A stretch of 64,000 nucleotides of DNA from Flavobacterium sp. 9AF (GTDB lineage: Bacteria; Bacteroidota; Bacteroidia; Flavobacteriales; Flavobacteriaceae), in contig NZ_LR733556.1 in the NCBI RefSeq assembly GCF_902506265.1, forward strand, positions 1,918,535-1,982,534, given 5' to 3'. The notes below the pieces were generated by a model, which was not told the origin of the DNA, did not search any database, and saw only the letters and a program-made list of their open reading frames with translations. This document shows positions 45,901-53,700 of the stretch, one piece after another. The position numbers and the translations under genes were made by a program. Within the stretch, counting starts at the first letter, position 1; each line of letters opens with the position of its first letter.

Positions 45901-48145
45901 AAAAGTAACTTTAGATCTGTTTATATGTAGAAGGAGTAAGTATGGAGGGCATTATAGACAAACGGAATTAAACATTGATGGTAAAAAAGGACAAGTTTCA
46001 AATGTTGATGCTAACTCTGTTACATTTGTTATTTCAAACACGTTAGCAAATTGGTACTCCGATAATCAAAGTGAAGGGTGGTTATTAAATAGAAATTTTT
46101 CTAATACATCTGTAAGATTTGACGATGGTAGCTTTGATGGAATAATAATGAGAAATCCTGGTTATAAAAATTGTCCCGAATGGAGAGATTTAGGATTATT
46201 TGAAACATATGAAAATGATGATCTTAATTTTCATTATAAATTAGCATCATCAAATACTCCAAATAAAGGTAAAGGTGGAGGATTAAGAGTTAAATCGATA
46301 AGTGTTATTCAAAATGGGCAAATTGAAAGCATTCAAAAATATTTTTATAATAAGCCTGATTTTGATAAAGAAGTTTCCTCTTTTAATTATAAATCATCTG
46401 GATCTACTTCTTTTGTTCCTTATAAAGAACCCGTAGTTCTCCCATATGCATCTGAACTACCACCACCAATTGTTTTATATAAAAATGTTAGTGTTGAGAA
46501 TTATGGTAAAAACACTAATGAATTATTAGCTAAAACAGACTATAGTTTTGAAACTTTACAAGGTTATCATACTCAAAATAATTATTTGTATTCTCTAGGA
46601 GATAAACTAACTATTGAACAAACTCAAAATGAGTATCCAATTCTTAATAAATTAAAATTTTCAAAATTTGAAATCAAAAATAGATACAATGATTTAGGTA
46701 GGTTACTAACTATAAAACAATATAATAGTAAAGGACAATTAACAAATAGTCAAAAAATTAATTACAAAACGAATTTAGATAATGAAGGAGAAACTGGTGT
46801 TAAACAAGAATCTTTCATCAATAGGAGTAATCTTAAGACTTCTCCAATACGTGAAATCACAGCAACTAGTAAAATTTCATATCCAAGTAAAGTAGAATCT
46901 ATAAATTATACATCAAATAATTCTACAAGTACTGTTAATTATGATAAATATGATTTTCTTACGGGGGAACCTTTAGAAACAGTAACTACTGATAGTTATG
47001 GTAAAAAAGTAAAATTAAAAACTATACCTGCTTATAAAAAATATCCAGGTATGAGTAGTAAAGTAGATGATATAAATAATGCCAATATGCTCTCTCAAAC
47101 AGCTGTAACTTATTCCTATATTATAGATAATAATAATCAGGAATTAAAAACTGGTGTAGGAATAACCACTTGGAATAATGAATGGATATATCAAGATGTA
47201 GTAGGAAATAATTCCAATCCAAATGAAGAAATAGCTAAAGAAAAAATATGGAGAAAACATAAATCTTATACTTGGAATGGTTTAACAGATTCTAATGGAA
47301 TTTTTACAAATTATGATTCTCAAAATGGTGATGATGGTTTTGTTTGGGGTGTTGGATTACCACAGACTAATACTAGATGGAAACAAATTTCAGAAGTAAC
47401 TCTATATAATCATTATTCTATGCCTTTAGAATCAAAAGACATTAACGGCAACAAAGCGACAACTAAAATGGATGTTGACAACACTAAAGTTATTATAACT
47501 GGAAATGCTGCCTATAACGAAATGTATTATTCAGGTGCCGAAACTTCTTTTAAAAATCAAGGTTATTGGATTGGTCAAGAAGTTCGTAACAGTAATGGAA
47601 CTATTACAGATGAAAAAGCTCATACTGGTAAATATTCTGTAGCTGCTACAGATGCTACACAATTTGGTGTTCTAATGAGAAATGGTCATCGTCCTGGCAA
47701 ATATAAAATTTCGGTATGGGTACATAAAGACAATTATCAAAAAGCAAGATTGCGTTGGTTTAATAATGATACAGAAAATACTTTTGAATCTAATGAAAAA
47801 TATTTTGCTGGGGATTGGGTACTTTTAAATTATTATACAGATGTTCATTACATGAATAATACAGTTGCCTATTGGTATGTTAACTCTATTGATAATACAA
47901 CCGTGTATTTTGATGACTTAATGATTCGACCTATTGCCTCTTCCATTACTGGATGTGTATATAATGAGTATGACGAATTAACATACATTGTAGGAAACAA
48001 TGGTTTAGCTACTCGTTTTGAGTATGATGCTGCAGGTCGTTTGATTAAAACCTATACAGAAGTCTTAGATGATTCAGCAAATGGAATTACTGGTGGCTTT
48101 AAACTAAGCGCTAAAAATAAAATTAATTATAAATACATGAATTAA
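42986..48145 (+). CDS. Rhs/YD-repeat protein, N-terminal half of a split Rhs pair
   Basis: A 1,719-residue exported protein. After a hydrophobic N-terminal segment (about 10-32) come residues with the SpvB/TcdB-like opening of Bacteroidota Rhs proteins: DMVNLATGDMSYTMPLF, YPLTLSYKAGI and SWVGLGWSLNPG. The middle is a long run of beta-strands; a carbohydrate-binding-like module lies near 1,530-1,640 (YWIGQEV ... TVYFDDLMIRP) and YD-type repeats end the protein (ATRFEYDAAGRLIKTY). There is no Rhs core, so it must work with the next gene, which starts 48 bases later and supplies the core and toxin-like end. It probably forms part of the Rhs shell. Confidence 0.78.
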   Translation: MNNPKPFHKRIALVLLAIFLPSLLPVNLLYASNNGPNAFEAASFEPIDAADMVNLATGDMSYTMPLFNIPSPEGGYPLTLSYKAGIAMDQEASWVGLGWSLNPGAINRSVNGFADDVENGTNETFIFDQGGSQDYYSTGIGGNVNGITIGVGAYWGSNKTFGGSVTFGVGPAVGTLGAGTLGTNIGVGYSGSVDDFVNNISNGVSFKTLKNQGSGISSNGLGVSKGVSNISSGDYNVRVSSEQFGGFLFYYGHTKIQYSLFKQSFDSFSGTLYPYSAYNSSLPQYFKKNFDTNRLVLYNKEIDDIFNINDAVKINNYTSLLLPNFDHYTVNAQGLNGNIIASFNEETSLFSRGNEDLIQNTGNNAYNKTYYLFKNDPNLLDYSLKLNSKLFFEFNNTNSSFLRIDRTSIQRNTSIEQELSTLNAKEFFSATTNNSYIYNENLTPEGNQIKIGNRKRTGKYIESFTNSQLTSHSVSFIEAKNLDRTNIKTYEPNAIGAFRITDIDGKTYHYSLPVINFQTWYKNFGNPNNENAEFYLNESNNPYATDWLLTAVTGPDYVDINNNNIVDNEDYGYWVEFDYGKWTDGYIWQTSSGEKDLVQGDFKDNNRYEYYRGRKQVYYLDAVRTRTHTAYFIKSLRKDAQGKKVEQFTNRVTNINNFNPYTDASSYSAFYDIAGGSWAYPNIPVIGSMYNMPTGTYNGHPIKRIAGYKKNFIYSDFPANYSLKLDKVILLKNTNNIAINKANGSNLLQNKKAYYSKNRVFEVTNALFEFGQDTYDFTTEMNGNWSLPLSPLQEIDIHNNANIIDQNDLAGLNINDKAEKIINFNYDLNYPLMPNSPTSIANGKGKLTLNSIEYLGKKGVSYMPKYQFYYKNPSTPFEIDKEDAWGYHKDDASSWSLREIITPTGGHLRFDYESDDYNAVASLSSRVFSKGLSFYLYKDNNTNELYFRVTRNTDEAALENFTSFLDYFSFEEKVTLDLFICRRSKYGGHYRQTELNIDGKKGQVSNVDANSVTFVISNTLANWYSDNQSEGWLLNRNFSNTSVRFDDGSFDGIIMRNPGYKNCPEWRDLGLFETYENDDLNFHYKLASSNTPNKGKGGGLRVKSISVIQNGQIESIQKYFYNKPDFDKEVSSFNYKSSGSTSFVPYKEPVVLPYASELPPPIVLYKNVSVENYGKNTNELLAKTDYSFETLQGYHTQNNYLYSLGDKLTIEQTQNEYPILNKLKFSKFEIKNRYNDLGRLLTIKQYNSKGQLTNSQKINYKTNLDNEGETGVKQESFINRSNLKTSPIREITATSKISYPSKVESINYTSNNSTSTVNYDKYDFLTGEPLETVTTDSYGKKVKLKTIPAYKKYPGMSSKVDDINNANMLSQTAVTYSYIIDNNNQELKTGVGITTWNNEWIYQDVVGNNSNPNEEIAKEKIWRKHKSYTWNGLTDSNGIFTNYDSQNGDDGFVWGVGLPQTNTRWKQISEVTLYNHYSMPLESKDINGNKATTKMDVDNTKVIITGNAAYNEMYYSGAETSFKNQGYWIGQEVRNSNGTITDEKAHTGKYSVAATDATQFGVLMRNGHRPGKYKISVWVHKDNYQKARLRWFNNDTENTFESNEKYFAGDWVLLNYYTDVHYMNNTVAYWYVNSIDNTTVYFDDLMIRPIASSITGCVYNEYDELTYIVGNNGLATRFEYDAAGRLIKTYTEVLDDSANGITGGFKLSAKNKINYKYMN

Positions 48146-48193
48146 TTTTTTAACACGCTTTTTTTAAAGTTTAATTTATAAAGACTAAAAAAC

Positions 48194-51100
48194 ATGAAAA
48201 ATTATATAAAATCAACCTTTTTATTTTTACTAATCGGTTCAAGCCACTTACTATTCAGTCAAAGGAGTGGAAATATTATTACTGACCCAAATGATGATAT
48301 AGGTGGAGGTGGTTCTGGAACTACCTACACTTGGTATTACGATGGTGATGGTGATGGGCTTGGAAATCCATATATTAGCACCACCACTACTGGAGGTACT
48401 TTAACACCGATACATTACGTTGCCAATAATAATGATTGTAATGATAACGATGCTTCTATTGGATTACCTCGTATTTGGTATTTAGATGCTGATGGTGACG
48501 GTTATGGAGTAAGAGACAATACAGACTTTATAATTAACGATCCTGATGAGCTAGATCCTCATTTAGATCCTAATCCAGGTGGAGGTTCTATTCCAATAAA
48601 CAACAGCACTGTCACTGCTTGTTCTCCTCCACCTGGTTATGTTGGTAATCATGATGATTGTAACGACAACAATCCAAATATAAATATTATCATTTTTTTT
48701 GCTGATAATGATGGTGATGGATTTGGAGATATTAATAATTCAACAACTAGCGCTATTCTTAACGCTTGTGTACCAATATATGGCTATGTTACCAATCGTT
48801 CCGATTGTAATGACAATGATCCTAACCTTCACCCTTTTAGCACATGGTTTCTAGATGTAAATAATGATGGGGTATACGATGAAGGTGTAGATACTTATTA
48901 TACAGGATGTAACCCTCCTTCATCTAATTATTTACTTTTAACGGGTACTTCAAATTTAAATTGGACTCACGAAATCAATTATGATATTCAAGGAAACATT
49001 AGTAACATTAGTAGAACTTATTTTGATGAAATTGGAAAACCAAATGTTTCGCTATCAAAGGACATGATGACTAATCAAACTTGGAGAGCAGAAACCATCT
49101 ATGACAATTTTGGAAGACCCTATAGAAGTTCTTTCCCTACTGTAAGCCCAAATAGTTTTGAAAAGATTGATGTTTTATCAGATCCTGTTGCCAAAACAAC
49201 CTATTTAGATCATTATTATAGCAACAACAATACATTACACCCCTATCAGGCAACTGCAGCATACCCTTATTCTGAAATAGAATATGACCAACTGAACCCT
49301 GGAAATGCAATTCGCGCTTATGGCGGTAATAAAATTAATGATGATTGGAAAACGGGTTACTCTTTCACCGTACCTGCCGCTCAAGAAATGTATTATGCTT
49401 TTGGTTATAATTACTTTGCTGGGGATATCGTTAACAATCAAAAAGAGATTATTACAAAATTTTATAAAACTATTACCGTTGATCCGCACGGTGTTGAAAC
49501 CGTTACTTTTACTGATGGTGAAGGAAAAGTACTTGCTTCTGCAAAAGAAAGACCTACTTCTACCCTTCAATATGATGTATATTCTACTATTGGTACACAA
49601 GGATTTGTAGATGTCTATATTCCAGCCCGTGTAAGCCCTACCGTTATTACCTTTTTAGGTGGCCAATCTTTATATAAAATTTACAATTTAAAAACGGGGC
49701 AATTAGAAACTGCTGTGAGTGCTGGTAATGCCTATCGTATTGAAGCCATTACTCCACCACTTACCGATCCAAAAACCTATATCAATACGGTAACGGGTGC
49801 TATTGAGCCTGAAGCAAATGCTTTAGGTATAAAATATGTGGTTCGCTATTATGATTATACGCTTAATTATTATGATAAATCAGAGCGATTAATTAAAACG
49901 ATTCAACCGAATGGCTTTGATATCACCAGTGTAAATGGAAATAAAGTAAAAGCAACACCAAATCATACTTTTGCAACTACTTACAAATACGACACGCTAG
50001 GGCAATTAATTGAGACCACCAGTCCTGATGAAGGTACGAGTTTATTTGCTTACAGAAAAGATGGTACCTTACGTTTTTCTCAAAATGCTTTACAAGTACA
50101 ACAAAACAAAGTATCATATGTTGACTATGATTCTTTAGGAAGAATTATAGAGAGTGGAATCTTATCAGGAATATCGTGGACAACCGCTGTAACTGCTGTA
50201 GATAATCCTTTACCTTCTGGAACAGGAATTTCTAGACTTGAACAAAATTTTGTCATTTATGACTATGAAAACAACTATCAAGGCATTACTCCTCCTGTAA
50301 ATAATTTTGCAAATCTTGGTTTAAACCCTCAAACATATACTCAAAAAAATTTAGCAGGCAATGTAGTGGCTAATTATAATAATGAAACTTCTTCTTGGTA
50401 CAGTTATGATTTATATGGAAGAGTAGAATGGATGGTTCAAAACATAAATGGGTTAGGCATTAAAACCATTCATTATGAATACGATGCAAAAGGACAAGTA
50501 AAAAAAGTAATTTATCAAAAAGACGCAACAACAGATAAATTTGAACATTTTTACACCTACGATTTCAATGGTCAAATGACGAAAGTAGAAACTAGTTTCA
50601 AAGAAGGTCCTTTAACTACTAATGCGGATTATGATTACAATATTGATGGTTCATTAAAACGAACTACAATTGCTAATGGCTTACAAGGTTTAGACTATGT
50701 CTATACTTTGGATGGAAAATTAAAAAGTATTAACCATCCATCACTTTCTTTCGATAAAGATCCAGGAGGCGACACTAATGATGTTTTTGGAATTACTTTA
50801 GACTATTATACGGGTGACTATTCTAGAGATAATACCTATATGGAAAGTGCTGCTACAATACCAGGTATCAATCAAGATAATTATGATGGTAACATTAAAG
50901 CTACTCGTTTTGCAACTAGAAGTACTTCTATGGATTTAACAGGTACTAATACCATTCAACAAAAAGCATATGCCTATACCTATAACTACAATAAATTTTT
51001 AACCAATGCTACTTTTGGTAATGTACTCGCAGATAATAGTATTCAAACCCTTAGCAAATACCGCGAAGGAAGTTTAACCTATGATGCAAATGGAAATATT

Positions 51101-52738
51101 AAAAAACTACAAAGAACCGATCAAAACGGAACTATAATTGATAATTTTACCTATAATTATTTTGCAGGCACAAACAAACTTAACTATATAGGAGATTTAA
51201 TTGCAGCCAATACAAATACTACAGATATAGACAATCAACTGGCAAATAATTTTAGTTACAATGCAATTGGGCAATTAGAGAGTAATGCACAAGAAAACCT
51301 AACCTATGAATACAATGCTTCTGGGCAAGTAACTGTAGTTAAAAAAAATGGCCATGAAGTGGTACAATTCTTCTATAATGAAAGAGGAGAACGCTATAAA
51401 AAAATATCCTATAAGACTATTGCCCCCTTTACTCAAAACCATACAGATTACTATGTAAATGATGAATCAGGGGTAACTATGGCGATTTATAGACAACCTC
51501 ATTTAGGAACAATAGCCTTAGCAGAACTTCCTGTGTATGGTGAAGGTCGTTTAGGAGTATATACTGTAGGACCATCAGTAGCTAGTAGTTATTACCAGTA
51601 TGAAATTACCGATCATTTAGGCAATATTAGAGCGGTTATAAAAGAGCCTACTACTAGTAGTCCTAATACTATAGCTAGCTATGCCGATTACTACCCCTTT
51701 GGAGAAGTTTTGCCATTACGTAATGCTTTTGACAATTACCGTTATTCTTTTCAAGGACAAGAACTAGACCCAGAAACAGGTATGGAAGCCTTTAAACTGC
51801 GTTTATGGGACGGCCGTATAGGAAGATGGTTAAATCCAGACCCTCAAGGACAGTATTTTTCCCCTTATTTGGGTATGGGGAATAATCCAATTTCTAGAAT
51901 AGATCCTAATGGAGGTTGGGATTATTTTTATAATCAATTAAAATTTTATAAAGGGGCAGGAATTGGTATAGGAAAAGGTTTGTATGGTTTAGGAAAATCA
52001 ATATGGTATATAGGTGATACTGCCGAAGGAATAGGGAATTTAGGTTTACTAGCTGTTTCTACATCTGGATTTTTTGGCGGTATAACTATGGGTGGAAACA
52101 ATCATTATACAAACGCACTGATTTTTGATGCTAGATTTGGTACTCATACTGCAGACAATGTTGAAGCAATAGGTACTGCACTAGAAAAATTTGGAAACGA
52201 TTTAATTAGTGAAAATGCTGAAACTGCAGGTGAAGCATGGGGCCAACTGGCTTTTGCTGTTGCTGGAACTAAAGGATTGGGTAATATTAGTAAAGCAAAA
52301 GTGGTAACTAATATTACTTCGAAGGTTAATAAGGTTGTTAAATTAACAAATAATGTCACTAAGATTGAACAAGCAATTGCACCCATTGAGACAGGAATAT
52401 CAATAGGTTTAGGGATTGATGATGATTTATCTCTTCTAAGGGGGACAGGAGCAATAACTTATAAAAATGCTGGATGGCAACAAGCTGGGTTAACTAAAGT
52501 AGACTGGGGTAGATCAATAATGGATAATTTTTACTTTAAACAATCCTTCAAAGATGCAGTTCAAAATGCAAATAAAATTAAGTTTAACGTAACAAATTTC
52601 GACCCAAATTATATTAAACCAGGAATTACAAATTTTGAATTTAATTATATTTTAAGTAACCCTTCATTACTCCAAAAAACAACATTTATACAAGATGGAA
52701 TTAATGTTACTTGGAATGGTGTAAAATTTATTAAATAA
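48194..52738 (+). CDS. Rhs repeat-associated core protein with unrecognised C-terminal toxin-like region
   Basis: A 1,514-residue exported protein (signal peptide ending HLLFSQ). Residues about 47-230 hold three MopE/TSP3-like DxDGDGxG...DCNDND metal-binding repeats and a partial fourth. A large YD-repeat shell (about 240-1,120) follows. The Rhs core (about 1,130-1,240) shows YQYEITDHLGNIRAV, YYPFGEVLP, YRYSFQGQELDPETGMEAF and ends at RIDPNGGWDYF, a likely self-cleavage junction. The last 274 residues are variable-looking: a glycine-rich hydrophobic stretch, then about 95 residues starting near DDDLSLLRGTG that match no toxin family I know. Two small genes downstream are candidate immunity genes. 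Confidence 0.85.
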   Translation: MKNYIKSTFLFLLIGSSHLLFSQRSGNIITDPNDDIGGGGSGTTYTWYYDGDGDGLGNPYISTTTTGGTLTPIHYVANNNDCNDNDASIGLPRIWYLDADGDGYGVRDNTDFIINDPDELDPHLDPNPGGGSIPINNSTVTACSPPPGYVGNHDDCNDNNPNINIIIFFADNDGDGFGDINNSTTSAILNACVPIYGYVTNRSDCNDNDPNLHPFSTWFLDVNNDGVYDEGVDTYYTGCNPPSSNYLLLTGTSNLNWTHEINYDIQGNISNISRTYFDEIGKPNVSLSKDMMTNQTWRAETIYDNFGRPYRSSFPTVSPNSFEKIDVLSDPVAKTTYLDHYYSNNNTLHPYQATAAYPYSEIEYDQLNPGNAIRAYGGNKINDDWKTGYSFTVPAAQEMYYAFGYNYFAGDIVNNQKEIITKFYKTITVDPHGVETVTFTDGEGKVLASAKERPTSTLQYDVYSTIGTQGFVDVYIPARVSPTVITFLGGQSLYKIYNLKTGQLETAVSAGNAYRIEAITPPLTDPKTYINTVTGAIEPEANALGIKYVVRYYDYTLNYYDKSERLIKTIQPNGFDITSVNGNKVKATPNHTFATTYKYDTLGQLIETTSPDEGTSLFAYRKDGTLRFSQNALQVQQNKVSYVDYDSLGRIIESGILSGISWTTAVTAVDNPLPSGTGISRLEQNFVIYDYENNYQGITPPVNNFANLGLNPQTYTQKNLAGNVVANYNNETSSWYSYDLYGRVEWMVQNINGLGIKTIHYEYDAKGQVKKVIYQKDATTDKFEHFYTYDFNGQMTKVETSFKEGPLTTNADYDYNIDGSLKRTTIANGLQGLDYVYTLDGKLKSINHPSLSFDKDPGGDTNDVFGITLDYYTGDYSRDNTYMESAATIPGINQDNYDGNIKATRFATRSTSMDLTGTNTIQQKAYAYTYNYNKFLTNATFGNVLADNSIQTLSKYREGSLTYDANGNIKKLQRTDQNGTIIDNFTYNYFAGTNKLNYIGDLIAANTNTTDIDNQLANNFSYNAIGQLESNAQENLTYEYNASGQVTVVKKNGHEVVQFFYNERGERYKKISYKTIAPFTQNHTDYYVNDESGVTMAIYRQPHLGTIALAELPVYGEGRLGVYTVGPSVASSYYQYEITDHLGNIRAVIKEPTTSSPNTIASYADYYPFGEVLPLRNAFDNYRYSFQGQELDPETGMEAFKLRLWDGRIGRWLNPDPQGQYFSPYLGMGNNPISRIDPNGGWDYFYNQLKFYKGAGIGIGKGLYGLGKSIWYIGDTAEGIGNLGLLAVSTSGFFGGITMGGNNHYTNALIFDARFGTHTADNVEAIGTALEKFGNDLISENAETAGEAWGQLAFAVAGTKGLGNISKAKVVTNITSKVNKVVKLTNNVTKIEQAIAPIETGISIGLGIDDDLSLLRGTGAITYKNAGWQQAGLTKVDWGRSIMDNFYFKQSFKDAVQNANKIKFNVTNFDPNYIKPGITNFEFNYILSNPSLLQKTTFIQDGINVTWNGVKFIK

Positions 52739-52745
52739 AAAAACA

Positions 52746-53114
52746 ATGAAAACTATAACAGATATAAAAGAAGCAAACACTTTATTACAAATATATACGG
52801 GAGCTACTCTTGAAATAGTTATGTATAGTATAAATCTAAAAAGAATTGCACTTAGGTTAATATTGCCAAATGTAAAAGAAGTAATTTATATTATTGGTAT
52901 AGGATGTGAAAGTTTGGATGGTCGTTTTAATTACAAATATGTCAATTTAAATATTTCAGTAGAAATAAATCATGAAAACAATGATAGTACAACTATAATA
53001 AGAGATAAATCATTAAAATTTATACTTAAAACATCAGGGGGATTTACATTAGTGCAAGGTATTGAATCAGAATTTGGCACTTCCTTTGACGATTTTATAA
53101 AGTATAGAGAATAA
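52746..53114 (+). CDS. Small protein, candidate immunity protein for the Rhs toxin
   Basis: A 122-residue cytoplasmic protein without signal peptide or known domain. It starts 7 bases after the Rhs toxin gene, the usual place for an immunity gene in polymorphic toxin loci. The sequence alternates beta-strand-like stretches (ALRLILPNVKEVIYIIGIG) and ends in an acidic helix (GTSFDDFIKYRE). Assignment rests on position and size. Confidence 0.6.
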   Translation: MKTITDIKEANTLLQIYTGATLEIVMYSINLKRIALRLILPNVKEVIYIIGIGCESLDGRFNYKYVNLNISVEINHENNDSTTIIRDKSLKFILKTSGGFTLVQGIESEFGTSFDDFIKYRE

Positions 53115-53189
53115 TGTAAGTGAATAATGTAAGTGGAAGTTCTTTTACTAATTCACAAACTAACTCCACATACCAATAAAATAAAAAAT

Positions 53190-53573
53190 ATGACTATTGA
53201 ATATAATATAATAGACAGCAAAAATATTCATTTTCATTTTGATCATTCAGGTGCAATATCTTTCATAAATATTCTAAAAAAATTAATAAAAGAAAAAACC
53301 ATAATTATATATTTTGAGGAAAATAAAAAATACAGAGGAAAAGAATTAAGAGGTTTCGAATTTAAAATAAATGATGAAGATGAATTTGTTTCATTTCAAA
53401 ACGGACTTCTCCTTTTTGAAATTGAAAATGAAATGGCTCTAGAGTTTATTTTATTCATAGAAAGAGCAATCGAAGAAAAAGGGTTTAGAACTCCTGAAAT
53501 AATTACATTTTCACCTAAAAACATAAAAAAAAATGTAGAAATAACAATCTGTGGCTTTATAAAAATGGATTAA
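53190..53573 (+). CDS. Small acidic protein, possible second immunity protein
   Basis: A 127-residue soluble protein from the ATG at 53190. A GTG 19 codons upstream is possible but lies in a 13-base tandem duplication and yields a poor N-terminus. Lys- and Glu-rich with no recognised domain; SGAISFINILKKLIKEK near residue 19 looks helical. Second of two small genes after the Rhs toxin, so it may be an orphan immunity gene from an earlier toxin tip. Confidence 0.5.
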   Translation: MTIEYNIIDSKNIHFHFDHSGAISFINILKKLIKEKTIIIYFEENKKYRGKELRGFEFKINDEDEFVSFQNGLLLFEIENEMALEFILFIERAIEEKGFRTPEIITFSPKNIKKNVEITICGFIKMD

Positions 53574-53675
53574 AATCTAGTCCAATAAAAAATATTTTTC
53601 TAAATTTTTGATAGTAATATTGAAAATAATTTGGTTTAAATAATATCTTAAATTTAATTTAAGTAAAAACAATAC

Positions 53676-53683
53676 TATTTTTG
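53676..53683 (+). promoter_or_regulatory. Candidate -7 box for the T9SS type-B gene
   Basis: TATTTTTG fits TANNTTTG, 17 bases before the ATG at 53701; TTTA at 53653-53656 is a weak -33. The context tactatttttgc is shared with the OmpH-like gene promoter. Confidence 0.5.
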
Positions 53684-53700
53684 CTTTTCAAACAAACACC

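Noticed and set aside
49235..49600. 121-codon minus-strand and overlapping 101-codon plus-strand frames inside the Rhs gene
   Set aside because: Both are alternative frames of the YD-repeat region and show no independent start signals.
41812..53573. Rhs locus as a mobile element
   Set aside because: No integrase, transposase, tRNA-linked attachment site or terminal inverted repeats were found at its borders.
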